The notes under the pieces were generated by a model. It had not been told where the DNA came from, made no database searches, and was given only the letters and a program-made list of their open reading frames with translations. A stretch of 55,522 nt of DNA from the NCBI GenBank assembly GCA_002484335.1, contig DLJQ01000018.1, positions 259,085-314,606 on the forward strand. Direction: 5' to 3'. The stretch is from Flavobacteriales bacterium UBA7612 (GTDB lineage Bacteria; Bacteroidota; Bacteroidia; Flavobacteriales; Weeksellaceae). This document shows, in pieces, positions 50,420 through 55,522 of the stretch (position 1 is the stretch's first letter; the number at the start of each line of letters is the position of its first letter). The translations under genes and the position numbers were made by a program.

Positions 50420-53221
50420 TTAAATTTTATCTTTAAGAAATTGAGCAGTATAAGATGCTTCTATTTTTATAATATCTTCAGGAATTCCTTCCGCTACTAA
50501 ATATCCACCTTTCTTACCTCCTTCTGGACCTAAATCAATTATCCAATCTGCAACTTTTATGATATCCATATTGTGTTCTATCACAAAAACTGAATGACCC
50601 AAATCTATTAATGCTCGTAATGCTTTTATTAATTTCTGAATATCATGAAAATGTAATCCAGTAGAAGGTTCATCGAAAATAAATAAAGTTTTATTTGTAG
50701 TTTCTCCTTTTGTTAAAAAATAAGCAAGTTTAACACGTTGTGCTTCCCCACCAGAAAGTGTATTTGATGATTGTCCTAATTTTACATAACCAAGACCAAC
50801 ATCTTGAAGTGGTTTTAATTTATCTACAATCTTTTTTTGATTAAACTCTCCAAAAAATTCTATCGCATCATCAATTGTTAAATTTAAAATGTCTGAAATT
50901 GATTTACCTTCAAATTTAACTTCTAAAACCTCTTTCTTAAAACGCTCTCCATGACAATCTTCACATAACAATTCAACATCAGCCATAAACTGCATCTCAA
51001 TTGTAATCGTTCCTTCTCCTTTACATGTATCACATCTTCCTCCATCAACATTAAAAGAAAAGTGTTTGGCTTGGAATCCCATTACTTTACTTGCTTTTTG
51101 TGAAGCAAATAAATTACGAATATCATCGTAAGCTTTTACATAAGTAACAGGATTAGAACGAGAGGATTTACCAATAGGATTCTGATCGATTAATTCAATT
51201 CCTTCTAATTGACGTAAATCACCTACCAATTCATCAAAATCTCCGATTTTATTTCCAAAAATTTCAAAATGTCGCTGTACTGCAGGTGCAAGAATATCTT
51301 TCATTAATGTTGACTTACCTGAACCAGAAACTCCTGTAATTACAGTTAATGCATTCAAAGGAAATTTAACATCAATATTTTTTAAATTATTTTCTCTTGC
51401 TCCTATAATTTTTAAATAATTGGAAGATTTTAAACGATGTTTTGGGATTTCAATTTCCATTTTACCGTTTAAATATTGTGATGTAAGTGTATTAGCTTTC
51501 AGTAATTCTTTATATGTTCCTTCAAAAACAACTTCACCTCCATGTGTTCCAGCTTCAGGACCAATATCTATAATATAATCTGCAGCTTTCATAATATCTT
51601 CATCATGCTCCACTACAATAACTGTATTACCTAGATCACGTAAACGATGTAAAATTGTAATAAATTTCTCTGTATCACGAGAATGTAATCCAATTGATGG
51701 TTCATCTAACACATACATAGAACCTACTAAACTACTTCCTAAAGATGTAGCTAAATTTATTCTTTGTGATTCTCCTCCAGACAAAGTATTTGATGCTCTA
51801 TTTAACGTTAAATACTCCAAACCTACATCTAATAAGAACGTAAGACGTGAATTAATTTCATAAATAATTCGTCCAGCAATCTGTTTATCATAATCATTAA
51901 ATTCTATAGTAGAAAAGAAATCATGTAATTCATTTAAAGGTAAATCGACTAAATCATTGATTGATTTATCAGCTATTTTTACATAATTTGTTTCTTTTCT
52001 AAGACGCTTACCTTTACAAGTAGGACAAATAGTTTTTCCTCGGTAACGAGAAAGCATTACACGGTATTGAATTTTATAGGTATTTTCTTCAACCATTTTA
52101 AAGAATCCATTAATACCTTCCCAATTAGAATCACCTTGCCACAAATAATCTTTTTGTTCGTCTGTTAATTCGAAATAAGGTTTGTGTATAGGAAAATCTT
52201 TTTGCTGAGCTTGTTTTATAAAATGCATTTTCCACTCGCTCATCTTCTCACCTTTCCAAGCTACAATTGCATCTTCATAAATAGATAAAGATTTATTAGG
52301 TACAACCAAATTTTCTTCTATTCCAATCACTTTTCCATAACCTTCACAAGAAGGACAAGCTCCATAAGGATTATTGAAACTAAAGAAATGTATATTAGGT
52401 TCATTAAAAATTAATCCATCAGCTTCAAACTTATTAGAAAAATATTTATATGAATCATTTTCTATATTAACAATAATAATTTCTCCTTTCCCTTCGAAAA
52501 AAGCAGTTTCTATAGAATCAGCCAAACGATGATAAAATGATTCTTCATCTTCTGTTGGTAAAGCAATACGATCTATAATAAGATGTATTTCATTTTCTGG
52601 CTGTGGCTCAAAATTAAAAGATATTAAATCTTCTATTTTCACTTGTTTACCATCTACACTTAAACGTGTAAAACCTTGTTGTTGTAATATGGTAAGATGC
52701 TCAGGAAATGTACGTTCTTCAGGAACAACTAATTTTATTTGTAGAATAAACTTCGTTTCGGGCTGAAACGATTTAAGATAATCAACAACATCAGTTACAG
52801 AATCTTTTTGAACTAATTCTCCTGTAATTGGCGAATATGTTTTTCCAATTCGTGCATAAAGCAATTTTAGATAATCATAAACTTCCGTTGTTGTACCGAC
52901 AGTTGAACGAGGATTAGTAGAATTTACTTTTTGCTGAATTGCAATGGCTGGAGCAATTCCTTTTATATAATCTACTTGTGGTTTATCTAATTTTCCTAAA
53001 AACTGTCTTGCATATGAAGATAAACTTTCTACATAACGACGTTGTCCTTCTGCATACAATGTATCGAAAGCCAAAGTTGATTTTCCAGAACCAGACATTC
53101 CGGTAATTACAACAAGTTTATTTTTGGGAATTGCTAAATCTATGTTTTTCAGATTATGCAATTTTGCTCCTTTTATCAGAATAAATTCCTTTGGATCGAG
53201 TTGATTGATATCTTTTTTCAT
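50420..53221 (-). CDS. uvrA: Excinuclease ABC subunit A (UvrA)
   Basis: UvrA is the damage-recognition ATPase of nucleotide excision repair. The 933 residues show two ABC ATPase halves (Walker A GMSGSGKSTLAFDTLYAEGQ and GVSGSGKSTLMKDIL; signatures TLSGGESQRINLA and TLSGGEAQRVKLA) and zinc modules (CPSCEGYG; CPTCKGKRL; CDTCKGEG with CEDCHGERF). The UvrB-binding and insertion regions lie between about 120 and 400. The length is normal. A consensus -7 box ends 9 bases before the ATG, so the mRNA should be almost leaderless. No SOS-type operator was recognised. Confidence 0.96.
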   Translation of the reverse strand: MKKDINQLDPKEFILIKGAKLHNLKNIDLAIPKNKLVVITGMSGSGKSTLAFDTLYAEGQRRYVESLSSYARQFLGKLDKPQVDYIKGIAPAIAIQQKVNSTNPRSTVGTTTEVYDYLKLLYARIGKTYSPITGELVQKDSVTDVVDYLKSFQPETKFILQIKLVVPEERTFPEHLTILQQQGFTRLSVDGKQVKIEDLISFNFEPQPENEIHLIIDRIALPTEDEESFYHRLADSIETAFFEGKGEIIIVNIENDSYKYFSNKFEADGLIFNEPNIHFFSFNNPYGACPSCEGYGKVIGIEENLVVPNKSLSIYEDAIVAWKGEKMSEWKMHFIKQAQQKDFPIHKPYFELTDEQKDYLWQGDSNWEGINGFFKMVEENTYKIQYRVMLSRYRGKTICPTCKGKRLRKETNYVKIADKSINDLVDLPLNELHDFFSTIEFNDYDKQIAGRIIYEINSRLTFLLDVGLEYLTLNRASNTLSGGESQRINLATSLGSSLVGSMYVLDEPSIGLHSRDTEKFITILHRLRDLGNTVIVVEHDEDIMKAADYIIDIGPEAGTHGGEVVFEGTYKELLKANTLTSQYLNGKMEIEIPKHRLKSSNYLKIIGARENNLKNIDVKFPLNALTVITGVSGSGKSTLMKDILAPAVQRHFEIFGNKIGDFDELVGDLRQLEGIELIDQNPIGKSSRSNPVTYVKAYDDIRNLFASQKASKVMGFQAKHFSFNVDGGRCDTCKGEGTITIEMQFMADVELLCEDCHGERFKKEVLEVKFEGKSISDILNLTIDDAIEFFGEFNQKKIVDKLKPLQDVGLGYVKLGQSSNTLSGGEAQRVKLAYFLTKGETTNKTLFIFDEPSTGLHFHDIQKLIKALRALIDLGHSVFVIEHNMDIIKVADWIIDLGPEGGKKGGYLVAEGIPEDIIKIEASYTAQFLKDKI

Positions 53222-53229
53222 TTGGATAA

Positions 53230-53237
53230 CAAAGATA
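53230..53237 (-). promoter_or_regulatory. -7 box very close to the uvrA start
   Basis: The minus strand reads TATCTTTG (TAnnTTTG), with only eight bases between it and the uvrA ATG at 53221. The transcript would have a leader of just a few bases. Confidence 0.5.
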
Positions 53238-53312
53238 ACTCTTTTTAAAAAAATTATATTATGTAATATGGCAATAATATTTTATTTCATCTATTACTAA
53301 ATTATTTAATTT

Positions 53313-53405
53313 GCAAAAGCGATTGAAGTGGAAATCCTTTTTTTGAAGCAATAAAGCGAAGAAAAAAGATTATGAACGAGAAAGCGCGGCCTGAAAGGTT
53401 TGCCC
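53313..53405 (+). repeat. Palindromic intergenic repeat, copy 4
   Basis: It starts GCAAAAGCGATTGAAGTGG, continues AAATCCTTTTTT and GAAAAAAGATT, then CGAGAAAGCGCGGCC and TTTGCCC. It is close to copy 1 in the outer parts. It lies in the divergent gap between uvrA and prmC, upstream of the prmC -7 box, unlike copies 1-3, which are in convergent spacers. Confidence 0.75.
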
Positions 53406-53426
53406 AAAAAATTAATATAATCGGTT

Positions 53427-53434
53427 TATCTTTG
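53427..53434 (+). promoter_or_regulatory. -7 box for prmC
   Basis: TATCTTTG (TAnnTTTG) ends 14 bases before the ATG at 53449, so the leader is very short. Confidence 0.5.
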
Positions 53435-53448
53435 TAAAAAATTATATA

Positions 53449-54270
53449 ATGACATTAGCTGAATTAAAACAAATTTTTACTTCAAAACTCGAACAATGTT
53501 ATGACAAAGATGAAATAGAACAACTATTTTTAATCTATATAGAAGATAAATTAAATTTAACTTACATTCCTTCCTTTATTATTGAAAATAACGATGATAT
53601 TGAAAAAGATATTAGTCAATTACAAGAAAATAAACCAATACAGCATATTACTGGAAAAGCTTTCTTTTATGATAATTTCTATAAAGTAAATGAGTTTACA
53701 TTGATTCCAAGACCAGAAACAGAAGAATTAATCGAATTAATTAGAACGAATCATTTAGAAAATGATTCGTTATCAATCATTGATTTAGGTACTGGAACTG
53801 GATGTATTCCTATTACATTAAAAAAAATATTTCATAATGCTGATGTTTCTGCAATAGATATTTCTAAAGAAGCGTTAATAGTTGCGAAAACAAATGCTGA
53901 AAATATTATAAAAAATGAAATCTCATTTTATGAAAAAGATTTATTAAAGGATATTAATTTAAATAAAAAATTTGATATTATTATTTCTAATCCTCCATAT
54001 ATAAGAGAATTAGAAAAACAAGAAATGCATAAAAATGTTTTAGATTTCGAACCTCATCTTGCACTTTTCGTTGATAATAATGACCCTCTCATTTTTTATA
54101 AAAGAATTATTGAATTCGCTAAAAAACATTTGAAAAATCAAGGTTTCATTTATTGCGAAATTAATCAATACTTACCTTATGAAACAAAAGAATTATTTGA
54201 AGAATATTACAGTAATGTAAAATTAATAAAAGATATTTCTGGTAATTATAGGATGATAAGTGCAAATTAA
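53449..54270 (+). CDS. prmC: Peptide chain release factor glutamine methyltransferase PrmC
   Basis: PrmC methylates the Gln of the GGQ motif in release factors, using SAM. The 273 residues hold an N-terminal helical domain (about 1-85, ending QHITGKAFFYDNFYKVNEFTLIPRPETEEL, a family signature), SAM motif I IDLGTGTGCIPITL and the catalytic NPPY at 181-184. It is monocistronic with a short predicted leader; no prfA is adjacent, although they pair in some bacteria. Confidence 0.94.
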   Translation: MTLAELKQIFTSKLEQCYDKDEIEQLFLIYIEDKLNLTYIPSFIIENNDDIEKDISQLQENKPIQHITGKAFFYDNFYKVNEFTLIPRPETEELIELIRTNHLENDSLSIIDLGTGTGCIPITLKKIFHNADVSAIDISKEALIVAKTNAENIIKNEISFYEKDLLKDINLNKKFDIIISNPPYIRELEKQEMHKNVLDFEPHLALFVDNNDPLIFYKRIIEFAKKHLKNQGFIYCEINQYLPYETKELFEEYYSNVKLIKDISGNYRMISAN

Positions 54271-54380
54271 TTATTATATTTAACTTGAATTATTATTCTT
54301 TATAACATCATTTAAGAAATGAAAATGGCATTATAATTGTAACACTAAACTATTATTAAAACAATTAAAAAAACATAACT

Positions 54381-54890
54381 ATGAAAAAATTATTCGTATT
54401 AGCAGCAGTTGCATCATTATCTTTTGCTACTTCTTGTAAAAAAGAAGCTGATAAGACAGTTGAAACTGAAGTAACAGTTGATTCTCTAGCAAATGATTCT
54501 ACAATTGTAACAACTACTACAATTACTGAAACTGAAGCTAAATCAAAATTAGATCAAGCAAAAGCTGATTTAGAAGCTGCAAAAGCAAAAGGAGATAAAG
54601 CTGCTGAAGAGGCTGCACAAAAAGCATATGATGATGCTAACAAAGCTTGGGAAGATACAAAAGCTGCCGCTAAAGATGCTGCAACAGATGTAAAAGATGC
54701 TGCTAAAGAAGCTGGTCAAAAAATTGATGAAAAAGCTGATAAAGCAAAAGCAGACATCAAAGATGCTGCTAAAGATGCAAAAGAAGATGTTTCTAAAGCT
54801 GCAACAGATGTAAAAGATGCTGCTAAAGAAGCTGGTGATAAAGCAAAAGAATCTTATAACAATACTTTAGATAAATTAAAAACAAAATAA
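54381..54890 (+). CDS. Ala/Lys-rich repetitive lipoprotein (LEA-like helices)
   Basis: This is a 169-residue lipoprotein with signal and lipobox ending FATSC (Cys19). After a Thr-rich spacer (about 25-52) the rest is a long amphipathic helical region with 11-residue-like periodicity, built from AAKDAATDVKDAAKEAG-type units. It resembles late-embryogenesis-abundant or YtxH-like sequences. An exact 39-bp DNA repeat (54678 and 54798) shows recent internal duplication. It could be a periplasmic stress-protective or spacer protein; this is inference. A small terminator follows. Confidence 0.8.
   Translation: MKKLFVLAAVASLSFATSCKKEADKTVETEVTVDSLANDSTIVTTTTITETEAKSKLDQAKADLEAAKAKGDKAAEEAAQKAYDDANKAWEDTKAAAKDAATDVKDAAKEAGQKIDEKADKAKADIKDAAKDAKEDVSKAATDVKDAAKEAGDKAKESYNNTLDKLKTK
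54678..54836 (+). repeat. Exact 39-bp direct repeat within the lipoprotein gene
   Basis: Bases 54678-54716 recur exactly at 54798-54836, a 120-bp period in frame. Each copy encodes AATDVKDAAKEAG. The intervening 80 bases are diverged copies of the same unit. Confidence 0.85.
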
Positions 54891-54919
54891 TTAACTTAAG
54901 TTAATTAATAAATAATTTA

Positions 54920-54945
54920 GCCTTGAGTTTATCAAGGCTTTTTTT
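54920..54945 (+). terminator. Terminator abutting the acetyltransferase start
   Basis: GCCTTGA (54920-54926) pairs with TCAAGGC (54932-54938), followed by seven T. The next gene's ATG begins at 54946, directly after the T-run. Confidence 0.8.
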
Positions 54946-55509
54946 ATGGAAAATATTAGACAAGCAACTCAAGAAGATTCTAAACAAATTGCTGAAATCA
55001 TGATTTTAGCAATTGATGAGATTATTTATAGTTTTATTGGAGAAGAGGATTTAGAAAAATCAATTTCATTTTTAGAGCAATTAATCAAACAAAAAAATAA
55101 TCAATACAGCTATACAAATACAATTGTCGTAGAAATTGATAATAAAATTGTTGGAACTTCAACTTATTATGATGGAGATGACTTATATAAATTAAGACTT
55201 CCTGTATTACAATTATTAGAAAGTAAGTATAATAGAAAAATTAATCCTGAAGATGAAACAGGAAAAGGTGAAATATATATTGATACAATTGCTATTTCTC
55301 AAGATTATCAAGGAAAAGGTTTAGGATCTAAAATTCTTGATTATTTAATTGAAGAAATAGTTCATAAAGAAAAAAAGACATTGGGATTATTGGTTGATTT
55401 AAGAAAACCATCAGCTAAAAAACTATATGAAAGAAAAGGTTTTACAGTTGTAGGTAAAAAATCACTAACTGATATTGAACATGAGCACATGCAAAAAATA
55501 CCAAAATAA
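54946..55509 (+). CDS. GNAT family N-acetyltransferase
   Basis: This is a 187-residue acetyl-CoA-dependent acetyltransferase. The acetyl-CoA loop is Q-x-x-G-x-G in AISQDYQGKGLGSKILDYL (about 113-131). The family ends are present too: RQATQEDSKQIAEIMI at the start, and KPSAKKLYERKGFTVVG near the end. The acceptor is unknown. The ATG follows a terminator T-run without space for a ribosome-binding site, so expression may depend on read-through or a leaderless transcript. The sequence continues only 13 bases beyond the stop, so its context is cut off. Confidence 0.88.
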   Translation: MENIRQATQEDSKQIAEIMILAIDEIIYSFIGEEDLEKSISFLEQLIKQKNNQYSYTNTIVVEIDNKIVGTSTYYDGDDLYKLRLPVLQLLESKYNRKINPEDETGKGEIYIDTIAISQDYQGKGLGSKILDYLIEEIVHKEKKTLGLLVDLRKPSAKKLYERKGFTVVGKKSLTDIEHEHMQKIPK

Positions 55510-55522
55510 AAAAAGAGATGAT

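Noticed and set aside
1..55522. tRNA, rRNA, intact insertion sequence, prophage or restriction-modification genes
   Set aside because: Reading the spacers and the gene products on both strands revealed none; a dedicated tRNA/ncRNA scan was not possible.

Overview
The window is chromosomal DNA from a very AT-rich member of the Bacteroidota. The most likely group is Flavobacteriales/Weeksellaceae, in the neighbourhood of Empedobacter, Elizabethkingia and Chryseobacterium. This rests on TAnnTTTG promoter boxes, weak ribosome-binding sites, lineage-restricted families (DUF4290, DUF5683, WbqC, GLPGLI, OMP_b-brl_3-type barrels), a PNGase F-like protein and the order parA-parB-DUF5683-dapB-lepB-wbqC-S8 peptidases. 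The genus assignment is inference. I saw no rRNA, tRNA, CRISPR array, intact insertion sequence or prophage.

Layout. 63-6379: a lipoprotein, a TolC/HlyD/ABC-2 permease export operon with no ATPase of its own, and an ABC-F protein. 6735-12509: an outer-membrane barrel receptor, a DUF4303 protein, a Cof-type HAD phosphatase and a two-part GLPGLI/PNGase F-like glycosidase. 12603-19058: a tight housekeeping run (DUF4290, murA, DedA, aroE, DUF349, ribD). 19216-20517: an Lrp regulator and a DUF4241 protein. 20715-27964: a siderophore-uptake cluster (AraC regulator, TonB receptor, MFS transporter, binding lipoprotein, FecCD permease, ATPase). 28162-36898: a membrane-anchored MutS-like ATPase, an e(P4)-type phosphatase, oligopeptidase B, type II NADH dehydrogenase and an MFS efflux protein. 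37037-39943: a J-domain/KTSC protein, then a polyamine pair (deoxyhypusine-synthase homologue and arginine decarboxylase). 40361-48961: parAB, DUF5683, dapB, lepB, wbqC and two tandem S8 proteases. 49047-55509: a methyltransferase, a hypothetical protein, uvrA, prmC, a repeat-rich lipoprotein and a GNAT acetyltransferase.

Most convergent gene pairs are separated by strong symmetric hairpins that can terminate on both strands. A roughly 90-bp palindromic intergenic repeat occurs four times (6600, 19075, 29946, 53313).

The most notable observations are: a 24-codon upstream ORF bracketed by hairpins in the long leader of the arginine decarboxylase gene; a siderophore-binding lipoprotein whose signal peptide can be read only from an ATA codon; MurA with Asp in place of the fosfomycin-reactive Cys; a PNGase F-like protein with a GLPGLI-type front half; and the four-copy repeat family.
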